Counted from the first letter of the stretch, positions 21,796-32,782 are shown. The stretch is 64,000 nt of DNA from Micropterix aruncella (GCA_944548615.1 OX155950.1:36241955-36305954), one strand, 5' to 3'. Translations and numbers: made by a program. Notes: generated from the sequence alone by a model not told the origin.

Positions 21796-23724
21796 CATTC
21801 AGTGCCCGGCTTCCGTCCCGAACGGTCGCCTGCTCCGCTCCGCCGCCCGCGCTGAATATTGCCGCCGCGAGTCGACCGTCGAGCGCCGTCTCCAGTCCTC
21901 ACCGTGAATTTCGTGCCGTCGAGTATCTCCGGTTCGAAATGTAGTCTGCTGCCAACTCCGCCGAAGCTGCTGCCGCTCCGCACCACCCACCAGTGACTAG
22001 GGGCCTGGACATGCTGCTCATTCCGATCGCGACACCGAGGAAACGCGTGAGAGACCCCGCGTCTCCAGGAGATGAGCGGCAGAGGGAGTCGCAGCGCCGC
22101 CGAGCCGACTCCCCTGACTCCTTCGTCGATCATCAACAGATCTTCGACTCGCCGGAACCCTCGGACTCCGAAGACGTGCCTACCTACGCCCGACTAGCGG
22201 CTAGGAAAAGCCCGACGCCGTGCCGCAGCGCAGCAGCACCATCACCACAGCCGCCCACGCCGCTTCTGCCGAAGCAGGCGCCGCGCCCCCGACCCATTGT
22301 CGTGGACAAGCTCGATAGGTGGCCCGACCACCTGAAGGCTCTCCGCACGAAGTTGGGGCGCGCGCCGAACGTCGCACCGCTCGGACGCGGTGGTGGCCTC
22401 AGATTCCGCCCGGCCGACGACGCAGAGTACCGCGTCGGCCAGGCCTACCTTCACACCCTTGGCAGCTCGGTGGCGTGGCACACCTACACGCCGCCGATAG
22501 AAAAGGACGCCAAGATAGTCATTCGGGGCCTCCCGGCTAACACGACCCAGCAGGAGGTCATCGAAGGGCTGGCGGCCAAAGACATCGAAGCGAAGTACGC
22601 GCGCCTGATCCATGGAGGGCGGCTCGCGCTTTTCTTCGTTGTCATTCGGAAGAACGTGGGCTGGCGCAAGGTATTCAGTCTCCCGGTCATCTGGTACCTG
22701 CCAGTCACCATCGAGAGTTGGAGAGGCCGGAACGGGCCCAAACATTGCCACCGATGCCAAAAATTCCGGCACAGCAGTCATAACTGCCACCGGCCGCAGG
22801 TATGCGTCTGCTGCGGCGAGGAGCACGCTGCCAAAGACTGCCCTCGGCCGAAGACCGCCCGTGCAACCTGCGGAAACTGCGGGCAGGAGCACCCAGCCAA
22901 CAACCGGCGCTGCCTCAGTTTCCTAGCAGAAATCCGCCAGACGACGCGGAAGCAACAGAGTGCTTCGCGTGCAGCAGCCACCGCTCCTCCGCGAGCCCCA
23001 CCGCGAAGCGCCTCATCGGGCGCCTCGACCGCCGCCACGCCTTCGTCGCCTCCTCCACGCCCAGCGCCGAGGAAGACGCAGGCGAAGTCTCAGCCTGCCG
23101 CCGCCCCTACGGAGCCCTTGTCGTGGAGGAAAAAGCCGGCGCCGCCGGCCAGTCCACAGCAGCCAGCTGTGGAGAGGAAGAACCGGCGACGCCGCTCGAA
23201 GCCATTGCAGCAGCAGTCAACAGGGCCCCATCCGCAGCAGGAGGAGGGGATGGAGGTCGAGGCGACCGCCTAGACCACCAGCTCCCAAACGCCCACAGCA
23301 ACCACAGCATCCGCATGCACGCAAACGGACTAAGAAAGTGCGACTACACCACCCCCACAACCCAGCCAGGAAAACCAGAATATCCAGAATACCTGGACGA
23401 GATGCGCTGCCTCGAGAGCGACGAGCTGGTCTTGTTGAACGTAATTCAGCTGCTCGAAGTCATTCGCGCGTGCCAAATCGGCACGAAGGAGGAGAACACC
23501 ATGCTGCTGATTACGTGCCTTCAAACAGACCTACCTCGTGCCTCGAGAGTAGCATACATATTGAAGTCTGCCTCAGGGTGAATAGCCCTGAGACGCCATA
23601 CTCATGAAAGCCGGGCCTATGGGCCCGATTCAAGGGAAGCCCCACGAAAAGGCAAAAGGCCTAGTGGTAGACGTCACAGGCCGTTCTAAATGGCCTGTCG
23701 ACTGATTTCGTTGATTCGTTGATT
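21796..23724 (+). mobile_element. Gag-only non-LTR retroelement with 11-bp TSD
   Basis: A 1929-bp, strongly GC-rich unit lies between two copies of CCGTTATTTGT (21785-21795 and 23725-23735). It contains a ~215-bp leader starting CATTCAGTGCCCGG, a gag-like ORF, and a ~450-bp trailer ending in a short tandem tail, GATTTCGTTGATTCGTTGATT. There is no endonuclease or reverse transcriptase frame, so it must be either internally deleted or mobilised in trans. The sharp change in base composition at both borders supports the limits. Confidence 0.8.
22011..23273 (+). CDS. Gag-like ORF1 protein of a non-LTR retrotransposon
   Basis: A 420-residue nucleic-acid-binding protein, the ORF1/Gag type of Jockey, I and R1-like LINEs. 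It would coat the element RNA. The first ATG is at 22011; an in-frame TAG lies at 21942-21944. Residues 1-110 are Arg/Pro/Ser-rich and disordered. About 165-235 (KIVIRGLPANTT...) fits the PRE_C2HC region seen before Gag knuckles. Three zinc knuckles follow: 246-259 (C-x2-C-x4-H-x4-C), 265-277 (C-x2-C-x3-H-x4-C) and 287-301 (C-x2-C-x3-H-x6-C). The C-terminal 110 residues are Ala/Pro/Arg-rich. All zinc ligands are intact, so it may be young or still constrained. Long frames overlapping it in other phases are composition artefacts, except possibly the last part discussed for 23370-23581. Confidence 0.85.
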   Translation: MLLIPIATPRKRVRDPASPGDERQRESQRRRADSPDSFVDHQQIFDSPEPSDSEDVPTYARLAARKSPTPCRSAAAPSPQPPTPLLPKQAPRPRPIVVDKLDRWPDHLKALRTKLGRAPNVAPLGRGGGLRFRPADDAEYRVGQAYLHTLGSSVAWHTYTPPIEKDAKIVIRGLPANTTQQEVIEGLAAKDIEAKYARLIHGGRLALFFVVIRKNVGWRKVFSLPVIWYLPVTIESWRGRNGPKHCHRCQKFRHSSHNCHRPQVCVCCGEEHAAKDCPRPKTARATCGNCGQEHPANNRRCLSFLAEIRQTTRKQQSASRAAATAPPRAPPRSASSGASTAATPSSPPPRPAPRKTQAKSQPAAAPTEPLSWRKKPAPPASPQQPAVERKNRRRRSKPLQQQSTGPHPQQEEGMEVEATA

Positions 23725-24319
23725 CCGTTATTTGTGAGTGTCTCCTTGTGAGTGTCTTATTTGTGAGTGTCTTATCTCTTTAACCATTTATGCAGTAAAG
23801 GGGAAATTATATGCAGTAAAAGGGAAAAGTCTTTTGTTTTAATCACTTTTCGTCACTTGAGACGATAAATTTGCTTATTTTGATATGAATTCATAATTGT
23901 TGATAATATGACCAATAAACATGACCTAACGATTTAAATTATTGTTTTTATATAAAAAACTACTTTTTGTGACTTAAATATAAAATTTAGACATATGATG
24001 TTGCTGACTTTCTTGTAGGCATTATCAATCTCTTATTATATATCAATCTTCTCTAGAACTTAATCATATATCTCTCATCGTTAAGGCAGCGTTAGTTAGA
24101 AACGTTTTCGTTCGACCGTTTTTTCTCCGACTTACTTTGCAAATCCGACTACCACGAAAAAGTTTTTTTCATTTTTCGGATTAATATATAGCCCATGACA
24201 CTCGCAAATAATGTGGCTTTCTACTGGTAAAATAATTGTCAAAATCGGTTCAGTAGATCAAGAGACTACTTCCTACAACCTCACAAACTTTACCTCTTTA
24301 TAATATTAGTATAGATATG

Positions 24320-25793
24320 GTCATACAAGTAAATAATACATTGATTATCGGAGAGAAAACAAAATGGTCGTAAAAATATAATATTCAATAAAGTGGTAAA
24401 AATATCTAGCTAAATGAATAAAAACTATAATAACCTAATTAGAATTCACTAATATCATACAATTCTCTCTTAATAAGGTAGCCTTTAATTTCGACTTTAA
24501 CTGGTGTATTTTTCCGTTTCTACATATAACTTCCATTCATTTCCGTTGACATTCCAACATAGAATAATTTCGAATGTGGAGCAGAGCTGTCCAAATGGAG
24601 ACATATCTACAAAATATTAGTGGAAAGCAAACCATAGGGTACGGATTAGGTCCGTATCAAAAGATCTTTGGTGTCGAAGAGCTGCTGAAAAACACTAGGT
24701 TTGGGTTCGTCGGTTGCGTCGGCCAGTGTTGAGTTGCCCCTGCATGCAATGTGTACAGCGCGCATAGGCGCCAGGTACCAGCCTAGGCGCACGTAGTGCG
24801 AGTGGCCACAACGATACTAACGATATTGTTTAGGAATTTTCAAATAGAGAAGCTAGAAAAATTTGAAAGTTTTTATACTGTATTTATTGCTAATGTTATA
24901 TATTTTAAAACCAAGACATATAGCGATAACCTATGACCTACACTAAAAAAAATATTGGATTTCTTGTTAGAATACCATTTTTTAAGTTTTTATACATAGA
25001 AACGAAATTTCAATCGTAATTTTGTTGAATTACAAAGATTTTTTTCGATTCTCTATTACTCGATTTTATGTATCAACAATTTTCTTAAGATTAATACGGA
25101 AATAAGTGTATACTGTAGTTTCAGCATGATTGATGGGTCCAACTATAACCGTAAGTTAACTACTACATGTCGTCATGTTAAAAGCGAGGTGCCAGGGTTA
25201 CGACGTAATGAAATAACAGTGACTACTGCCACGGCAACACCGTTACGGGACATGGTAATACATACGCATGGACAACAGTAAGCGTTATTTACGTAATCCT
25301 TGATGATGCGTATTTCCGTGAATTATATCGTTAGGTTCAACATGCGTGACAACGAGAGAAAATTAGCAAGCAATATTTAGTTACTTATACTTAAGGACGT
25401 ATTATTTAATCTTTTAAAATTCGCATTTAAGTCAAATTACTAGGTCCCTAGTAAATAATTATTATGTAATCTGAGTTTCTTTTAGTATTTTTTTCTAAAT
25501 AGAAGCGAAGTGGTTCACTTATTCAAAATCAAAGAGACGGTTTATTGGTTTTGCTCACAGGCGGTGACCATGGTCAGCACGGCACTGGCGTCGGCAGGTA
25601 CAACTTCAAGAAATTTCATCACGTCTTTATAGGTATCTATTTGGTCCTGAGGTCGGGTTAAAAGACCATTTGGCTAACCTCGCCGCCGCCGCGCCGCCAA
25701 AGCTTTGTTGGTGTGTTCTTGGAATCTGAGTCATCGATCTACGAGGATACCTAGGTAGTTCACCGGCTTGTTCCGAGTATCGAACGGTGTCGT
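24320..25793. other. No gene recognised
   Basis: AT-rich. CAGAGCTGTCCAAATGGAG near 24583 looks like a hAT end, but no partner was found. The 71-codon minus frame at 25627-25842 lies at the edge of family D. Confidence 0.45.
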
Positions 25794-26042
25794 GCAGCTT
25801 GGGCCATAAGATCCACTGTGTTTTTGTGTCGATTCTACTCACGATTTAGCTCCTATTCAGTAGCCTTCTCGTGTGAAAGGCTACCCCGGGTAGGCCTCCC
25901 GCGTCCTAGGCCTCGCGGCTGGTCGATCGGTTTCCGTAAGGAAATGCCCCTCGGCGCTACTGGACGGTTTTCGCACTGAGCGGCGTCAGCCGATCGGTTG
26001 TGCACTTTAACTAATTACTGAAGGAGTCGGGAGGGCTCGACT
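25794..26042 (+). repeat. Repeat family D, copy 3 (5' part)
   Basis: Carries GTGCAGCTTGGGCCATAAGA, GCCTTCTCGTGTG, GGCTACCCCGGGTAGG, CTACTGGACGG and GGTTGTGCACTTTAACTAAT, matching 41092-41340. It stops abruptly where family A copy 3 begins. Confidence 0.65.
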
Positions 26043-26405
26043 GCCGTTACAGAAAGTGATATATTGTATATATATAATTATTTTTATTACGGTTCCTTAT
26101 GAAACATTTCTACTTTATATATTTATTCATATAGATATATGTATATTTCCGAATGTACTCAATTAGACCTTTCATTAGACACTGAACACTATATATTTAT
26201 ATCAATTTATTGATATTTGGACATTTCGACATTTAGACAACTACTTACTTGATATTTAGACAGTTAATGTATTCTGTGATATTGGGGATGACATAACTAA
26301 CTTCTTAATCGGTTCAAACGTTTAAATGTTATGGTGGAATAAAGAAACGAAAATATAGATAACCCTGAACACATTACACTCCTTTGTTGTTGAGCAGTCG
26401 TGTAA
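26036..26405 (+). repeat. Repeat family A, copy 3
   Basis: Starts CGACTGCCGTTACAGAAAG and ends GAGCAGTCGTGTAAAGG. Words shared with copies 1 and 2 include TTAGACAACTACTTACTTG and CACATTACACTCC. It appears inserted into family D copy 3. Confidence 0.7.
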
Positions 26406-27031
26406 AGGGTAACGGAGATTGGATTGATTATTAATTTTGTGCGCTATAGTGTTCGGGTTCCTCTTTCAAAATACGAATAAAAAATTGATTGTTTAACTAA
26501 ATTTTCAGGGTTGATTAACATGACGTTCTTGTGGTACATACTGCATATTTGGTAACATATATAAAATTGTATAAAAATACACAGACAGATCAATCGTTTT
26601 TCGTGGAGGCTACTTTATGACCACACGCAGCGGCATGCCGCTTGCAGAAGAAGGAATTACCACGTGGTCACATTTGGCGGGCTATTAGGCGTAATTAATC
26701 CCAGGGGAGTAGAGCCGGCGTCCGAAATGTCGGAGAAATAAAGAGGTCGCCATTACGAATGGCGCAAAAAAGTCACCTTTATATTGGATTATGCGGCGGC
26801 TTGTTGCGGTAAATTACTCCCCAGGCTGTGCAGCACGCAGTCTACGGAAATGAAACGCTCTAACCGCACAGCCATCGCTCAACAGCTTTACGAGTAGTTT
26901 CTTTATTGCGGCACAGGGCGTCGCGCTCGCCACCAGGCAACAATTGAATTTTATTGATGCATACTACTTGATACTAAATTTGGTCTTGCGATCTTTAACA
27001 TTAACACAGTTAACATAGTAAATATATATAA
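26406..27031. other. No gene recognised; 14-bp palindrome
   Basis: A perfect palindrome AGCGGCATGCCGCT lies at about 26630-26643. The moderately GC-rich 26580-26940 has no open frame of note. Confidence 0.4.
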
Positions 27032-28637
27032 TACTACTGTGAAAAAGTCTTCGAAGAGTTACCCACAAAATAAACGAGGTGTCGTATTTTTTAAAGTAAC
27101 TAAGTGCGCCCATTCCTTTTTTTTGTCGAGCTTGTTCATTCATCGGAGGAGTCATAAAACTTTATTAGACATTTCTACAACCTACCTGGGTTGGGCAACA
27201 ATTAGAAGAGTGGACAATGGTTAAATTTTCACAAAATGCCGTTCTCGTCTTTACCTGAAAAAGGGGTTGTATTTATCACTAATGTTATTTTTGAGTAGTT
27301 GCATATTGAGTACGTCGCAAAACAGTTATTGTGAAATAGTTTTTGATTCTCTCTGCGAATATTAAAAAAAAAAAAAAACGAAATACCGTCGTTTAACCCT
27401 GCCGCGGAAAATTGTTTATATTACTGTTGACCTGTGAACTCTTTTAATATATTTTATTAAAATGAATCAAATTAGTGCAATGGATCGACAAAAATTATTA
27501 TTCACCATAAAGAAGGATATTCAGTGCGAAAAATCCAACAACTGACTGGAAAATCTGTTTGTGGAATCTATAAAGTGATCAAAAAATTCAAAAGTACCGG
27601 CCAAATCGAAGACTGTCCGAGGAGTGGAAGACCTAAAAAGATTGATGAATAATCAGAGCACTATAAAGTGGTCTCATCCTTAAGGTCAAAAAAAACTCAA
27701 GCCGTGATCTGTCCCAGGATCTTAATGAGTCTTGCGGCGTTTTGGTGACCCCATCGGCGGTTCGAAAAGTCCTGCTGAAAAATAATCTTCGAGGGTGTGT
27801 GACCAAGCGGAAACCATTACTTCGTAAGAATAATCGTCAGAGACGATTAAAATTTGCCCAAGAACATAAAACTTGGACCATGGGCAGTGGAAAAGAGTCC
27901 TCTGGACAGACAAGTCCAAATTCAATTTTTTTAGATCTAATCGCCGCCAATTCGTCCGAAGATGCAACGGAGAACAATATAAAGACAAGTGTTTGGCTGC
28001 AACACTTAAGCACGGGGGAGGCTCTGTTATGGTTTAGGGGTATTTTTCGGTGAATGGGGTTGACCCTTGGTCAGAATTCATGAGAGACTGTATTCAGACG
28101 GGTACATGAATTACTAAAGCAGTACAGTTGTTGGATTTTTCGCACTGAATGTTCTTCTTTATGGTGAGTAATATTTTTTTGCCGATCCATTGCACTAATT
28201 TTATTCATTTTAATAAAATATATTAAAAGAGTTCACAGGTCAACAGCAATATAAACAATTTTCCGCGGCAGGGTTAAACGACGGTATTTCGTTTTTTTTT
28301 TTTTTAATATTCGCAGAGAGAATTAAAAACCATTTCACAATAACCGTTTTGCGACGTGCTCAATATGCAACTACTCAAAAATAACATTAGTATTAAATAT
28401 AACCCCTTTTTCAGGAAAAGACGAGAACGGCAGTTTGTGAAAATTTAACCATTGTCCACTCTTCTAATTGTTTCCCAACCCAGGTAGGTTGCAGAAACGT
28501 CTAATAAAGTTTTATGACTCATCCGATGAATGAACAAGCCCGACAAAAAAAAGGAATGGGCTCACTTAGTTACTTTCAAAAATACGACACCTCTTTTATT
28601 TTGTTGGTAACTGTTCGAAGACTTTTTCACAGTAGTG
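27032..28637 (+). mobile_element. Tc1-type element with ~450-bp inverted repeats
   Basis: The ends are TACTACTGTGAAAAAGTC at the left and the inverse of CACTACTGTGAAAAAGTC at the right, with TA next to the right end. The left arm (27032 to ~27490) is matched by ~28180-28637 with scattered differences. Between them is a broken transposase. The arms cover the ATG and first codons of the transposase. The right arm therefore carries an inverted copy of the coding start. It cannot encode its own transposase. Confidence 0.85.
27462..28140 (+). pseudogene. Tc1-family transposase, frameshifted and truncated
   Basis: An N-terminal helix-turn-helix is readable across frames: HHKEGYSVRKIQQLTGKSV, then IYKVIKKFKSTGQIEDCPRS with GRPKK, which is the GRPRK-type linker of Tc1. 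Next comes NNRQRRLKFAQEHKTWT, the run before the catalytic core. A WTDKSKFNFF piece holds the first catalytic Asp, and KHGGGSVMVWGYF the conserved Gly-rich strand. The second Asp block and terminal Glu are missing because coding sequence ends near 28140. Several stops and frameshifts interrupt it. Tc1 transposases are about 340 residues; roughly two thirds is recognisable here. Confidence 0.85.
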
Positions 28638-28743
28638 TATATGTTCTTCTCCTTCTCGAAGCGCCTCTCCATTACTGATGGTTGGCCGTTAGCTCTGAAT
28701 ACTTTTGTCGGTCATGCGCCACCCGGAAAAGATATTCCATACT

Positions 28744-29060
28744 GGTGATAATATATACGTAATATATATATATAGCTAACACAATAGACAAATTTAACAT
28801 ATTTAACATTCCTAAAATTTTAACATAATTAATATAGTTAACCTGCCCCACATAGTTAAAAGTTTAATTATTAACCAAGTTAGCATAGTTAACATAATTA
28901 ACATTGTTAACACTGTCGTAACATCGTTAATAGTTAACAGAGTTAACCAATTTGACATAGTTAACATAGTTGGCATAGTTCACAGAAATTAACTTAATTC
29001 ACATAGTTAACCTAATTAATATAGTTAACGCTTACGTTAACATAGTGAACATTTACGTTT
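28744..29060. repeat. 9-bp minisatellite, ATAGTTAAC
   Basis: Degenerate tandem units of ATAGTTAAC/ATAATTAAC occur roughly every 9 bp from about 28760. They include a run of CATAGTTAACATAGTTGGCA type near 28960. Confidence 0.8.
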
Positions 29061-30561
29061 ACATATTTACAAATACTGTATCTGAGGATAACTAGTTTAA
29101 CCATATATTCAATATCATATAGTATGCTTAAATTTTAATCGCGCCGCTTGTGTTCGTCGGTTTTGACATGATACTTGAAAACAATCCGAACAGTATTGAC
29201 CGCAGTGAAAACATCTATAGCGTCTCGTAGACTCGGACACGTAAGTGAATGTCTTTCTTACCATATATATATTATATAGTTAGCTCACCTACACGACCTT
29301 GAATTTTCGTCGCTGGTGAGAGTGTGCGGTGGGGGGGGGGGGCAGCGCCGACCGCTTCAAAAACGTCGCTTTTCGTCCTTTCCGTTCAAAGTTACACATG
29401 ACCGAGATATCTTAAAAATGATTTGGATGCCCTAAAAGCAATAAAGAAGTAACTGTATGTACGTGGTGATAAATTTAAATATTGTAAAAACGAACTAACA
29501 TACTGTAATTTAAATGTACCTAAATATTAAGTTTCTACAACCTGTTAAGATTTTTTTGGAAATAAATTGAAATTGAAATTGAAAAATTGAAAAATTGAAA
29601 TTATGCTAGCGCGGTGATTTCGATGTCTGTATATTAATTTATCAAGATAATAAGTGTATTTTGGACAATACTTCGTAGTAAAAAAAATAGAAGTGCTAAA
29701 GCTTTCAATATGTCGGCCTAAGCCCGCGCAAGAGCCAGTCTAAAATATAGATTACGCATATCGTTGGAAAGAGGAGGCTCTACTAATTTTAGGGCTCATT
29801 AGTGTAAAAGTGAGACATATATTTAAAAAATAAAATATGACAGTAATTTTAAGCCGACCAGAGCCAAAAATTAACGATAGATGGCACGATAATTGGTTAA
29901 ACACATTATGTTACAGAATGGAGTAAGAAATACCTGAAATTATTGATTCAGCGGGCAGACAAAAGGGAAGAAAGAATAAACAGTTTTATAGTACATATTA
30001 ATACGAAATGGATTAAATAACGTATAGTGATAGTACAAATTCGATTACTGTACCTGCCATTAAGTGGTGGATTGAACCATGGCCTAGGAAAAGAATGGGC
30101 AGGTGACGAACGGCGTCAAGCCTCTAGGAATGGACGGTATGCTATAATAATCTTTAATATTTAATTGGCCTTGGCCAAAAGCATTAGGCACCCTTGTTTA
30201 TAAAATTTCCGTTGGAACCTTTTTTTTTATTTAACAGTTTGTCGGTATCTTTTGAGGACAATTTGGATAGCAGGCAAGATTTTATAGAGCTATGAAACAC
30301 CTGGCCGACACAAATCAGTTAATAGTTTTTAATCTCGTAAGACTCCAGTTTGCCCTATTTGCTCGAAGTAAGAACAAACACGCCACTAGCAAATACAGCA
30401 TAGGAAGGAAATATATACGAATTTTAAATAATAAATGTTTAATTTGTATTTAGATCAAACAACCAGGGCCGTTCATTGTTTCACGATGCGGTTCAGATGA
30501 TAGCCCGCCATTTTTTTCCAGTCATTTTCGTATAATTAGTTATCGCGATGATTGTACAAGT
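29061..30561. other. No gene recognised
   Basis: Includes a G13 tract near 29331 and AATTGAAATTGAAATTGAAA low-complexity sequence at about 29565-29600. Nothing coding seen. Confidence 0.5.
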
Positions 30562-30735
30562 AGGCAGCGTTGAGAGCAGCGTATGTATTTATTAGTGCTA
30601 CGGCATTCATTAAAAATGAGGTAGTTCACGCTGGCAACATTACCCCGTCGTGTATTTCATCTATCCAGAAATGCCACAATTAGTGAAGCAGTGCGTACTA
30701 CGATAGAACCATTCGCTATAGTAAATATCAATTAT
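30562..30735 (+). repeat. Repeat family C, copy 1
   Basis: Carries AGCAGCGTATGTATTTATTA, GTAGTTCACGCTGGCAACA, CCGTCGTGTATTTCATC and AGTGAAGCAGTGCGT. Copies lie at 31098-31262 and 33247-33395, with a fragment at 32197-32250, all in the same orientation. Confidence 0.75.
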
Positions 30736-30754
30736 CGATCGGGCGGCGGGATTC

Positions 30755-30840
30755 GAGCGCCCTAGACCGGATGACGAACCCGGTTGGGTTTCGTTGCTAT
30801 TGCCTCGTGCAGCGCGGTTCGTTTTCCAGCTAAGCGCGAA
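30755..30840 (+). repeat. Repeat family E fragment
   Basis: GGATGACGAACCCGGTTGGG, TTTCGTTGC and GCGCGGTTCGTTTTC correspond to the last part of 60654-60830. Confidence 0.5.
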
Positions 30841-30937
30841 CAGACGGCGTTAATATTTGATCATAATAAATAACTTTGATATGAGATATTTCAACAAAAA
30901 TTTCGTAATGTTATTTTTGCATAACAAGATATATTAT

Positions 30938-31080
30938 GTGTACCAAATTTCAAGTCTCTAAGTCCAATATTTCGAGAATGAAATTCGACTAGTGCGCCCC
31001 TGGTGGACGGATTTCAACCACAACCTTTTTAACCCTTGCCATGATCAAATGATGCATGCATGCCACATTTCAGCTGTTCA
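30938..31080 (+). repeat. LINE-tail-like repeat, copy 2
   Basis: Matches 2944-3130: TAAGTCCAATATTTCGAGA, GGACGGATTTCAACCACAA, GATCAAATGATGCATGCATG. It joins family C copy 2 directly. Confidence 0.6.
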
Positions 31081-31097
31081 GAAATGGCTGTACATGT

Positions 31098-31262
31098 AGA
31101 AAGCATTGCGAGCAACGTATGTATTTATTAGTGCGACAGAGCCCCAGCGGCCTTAATTAAAAGGCGGTAGTTCACGTTGGCAACTCTACCCCGTCGTGTA
31201 TTTCATATTTTCAGAAATGCCATAATTAGTGAAGCAGTGCGTGTGACGGTAGAGCCATCCGT
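31098..31262 (+). repeat. Repeat family C, copy 2
   Basis: Same word order as copy 1. It ends ATAGAGCCATCCG-like, with family D copy 4 immediately after. Confidence 0.75.
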
Positions 31263-31488
31263 GAAACCGTAATCCCTTGTCAGCCAGGGTGCAACAGTCG
31301 ATTGGCAGAACAGTCGGCTGGCAGTCGACTGATCCGCAATGTGTGCACACCGGCCAGCAGCGCCCCAGGCCCGATTCCCCTAAAGAAGCTGATCCAACAG
31401 CATGATAGCCTGATACACAAGAGACCTTCCCGGGGTAGGCACTCATTCGAGGAGGCTATTGGATAGGGGCTGTACCGTAAGTTGAGCC
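31258..31488 (-). repeat. Repeat family D, copy 4 (5' part, inverse)
   Basis: On the minus strand: TAGGGTCGGCTCAACTTACG, TATCCAATAGCCTCCTCG, CTACCCCGGGAAGGTC and GCGCTGCTGGCC, in the order of copies 3 and 5. The 86-codon minus frame is not conserved in the other copies. Confidence 0.5.
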
Positions 31489-32196
31489 GACCCTAAAATG
31501 AAATTATTATTATTTTTATTATTTATTTATTTAAGAATTAATTACTATAAAACATTGATTTGCTTACAAAAATAACAGGAACCAAATGGCAAAACCTTAA
31601 CCTTTTGCTTATTTGATTCTGTCACCCAACTGGGACTAGCCCGTTCTAGGGTGGACAGGACTCTAATATTACAATCAAGTTTGCTCGACTGCTTACAGAT
31701 GTACAAGTTTTAGTAAAAAGCTAATAACACTATATTGCCCTAAAATGTGGTCTTCAAAAAAAAAGTTAAAAAATAAAAATAATAATAAAAAATATTAAAA
31801 GATAATATAATAAATAAAATGCAATTCCATTATATAATCGGCAATAATATAAAATTCGATTAAATAATATAAATAAAATTATATGTGAGAAATGACAAAA
31901 CAGTCATTAATATTTAATATATGTTAAGTAATAAAGGATTTAATATGAAAATATCTAGTCAAAAAAAGTACAATTCATTGTCAAAATAATATATAACAAC
32001 AAAGTCAAATAATTTTTGGTAGTTAGTTCAATGTTAAAAGATATTCAACATACATGTTTAAAAATATGTTTAAATTTATTTTTAAAAGTTTTATTAAACT
32101 ATTATTTTTAACATTTGATGTATGGTTAGTCTGATCTGAAATGTGGGTCTTAGTGACATAACTGCACATGTGATATTAACAGCGATGGTTTTAGAA
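31489..32196. other. AT-rich, no gene recognised
   Basis: Simple ATT/AAT-rich sequence. GTCACCCAACTGGGACTAGC then CCGTTCTAGGG near 31620 is a possible MITE piece without a partner. Confidence 0.5.
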
Positions 32197-32250
32197 GTAG
32201 GAAGCATTGGGAGCAGCGTATGTATTTATTAGGGCAACATGAGACCTTAG
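32197..32250 (+). repeat. Repeat family C fragment
   Basis: AAGCATTGGGAGCAGCGTAT followed by GTATTTATTAGGGC; only the first ~50 bp of the family. Confidence 0.6.
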
Positions 32251-32375
32251 CATAATATCCGAAATGGGCGGACACGCGAAGAAATAGGCGGAGTCAATTT
32301 CGTAGGGTTCGAACAATAAAAATCCAGCGTTTTCGAAGCGTCAGGGTACGATTCCACATCCGCTCGCATAGGCAC

Positions 32376-32782
32376 TAGGGTTGCCAGGTGAGTCGCGAAA
32401 AAATACCGGACCACCCCAAACGGGTGGGGGGGGGGGGGTTATACTAATATTTTTTATTTATTAATCAACATCACATAAATCAACTAAATTAGTAACAAAA
32501 TATAATGCAGTCATAAAATTGTGGTCGCCAAGACTATGCTAACTTTGACAAAGTATTTATTAAACAATGGTATGAATATTATAATCTACTACTTACTTAA
32601 CAAAATAAAGGTAGGAACTTCAGAAAAAAAATGCCTACTTTTGTAGGCGCTTGTGACCAGTAGTACCGACTTTCCTCAAAATACCGGACATTGTTCTGTC
32701 CGGTATGACCATTTATTTTTTATCGGACAGGCCTCGAAAATACCGGACTATACGCTTAAATACCGGACATCTGTCAACCCTA
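32376..32782. mobile_element. hAT-type MITE with perfect 8-bp TSD
   Basis: The 407-bp element has TAGGGTTGCCAG at the left and the inverse of TAGGGTTGACAG at the right. It is bounded by ATAGGCAC on both sides (32368-32375 and 32783-32790). ATACCGGAC words repeat just inside both ends, as expected for subterminal transposase sites. A G-run at about 32424 is internal. No transposase frame. Confidence 0.85.

Larger units (their letters stand above)
21613..24319 (+). mobile_element. LINE-like (RTE/CR1-type) tail copy split by a nested insertion
   Basis: The 5' part (21613-21795) begins ACTAGCTGACCCGTGCCCAC. The 3' part (23725-24319) ends ...TTTACCTCTTTATAATATTAGTATAGAT with a TCAAAATCGGTTCAGTAG word before it, typical for 3' ends of insect LINE fragments. 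The halves are separated by the GC-rich element at 21796-23724. No coding sequence belongs to the host copy. Confidence 0.6.

Noticed and set aside
22242..22892. 216-codon minus-strand frame in the Gag ORF
   Set aside because: Antisense shadow of the zinc-knuckle protein; no start context or motif.
22802..23270. Second and third long frames overlapping the Gag ORF
   Set aside because: Arg/Pro/Ser-rich readings of a very GC-rich region with no motif; only the part after 23370 was kept as a possibility.
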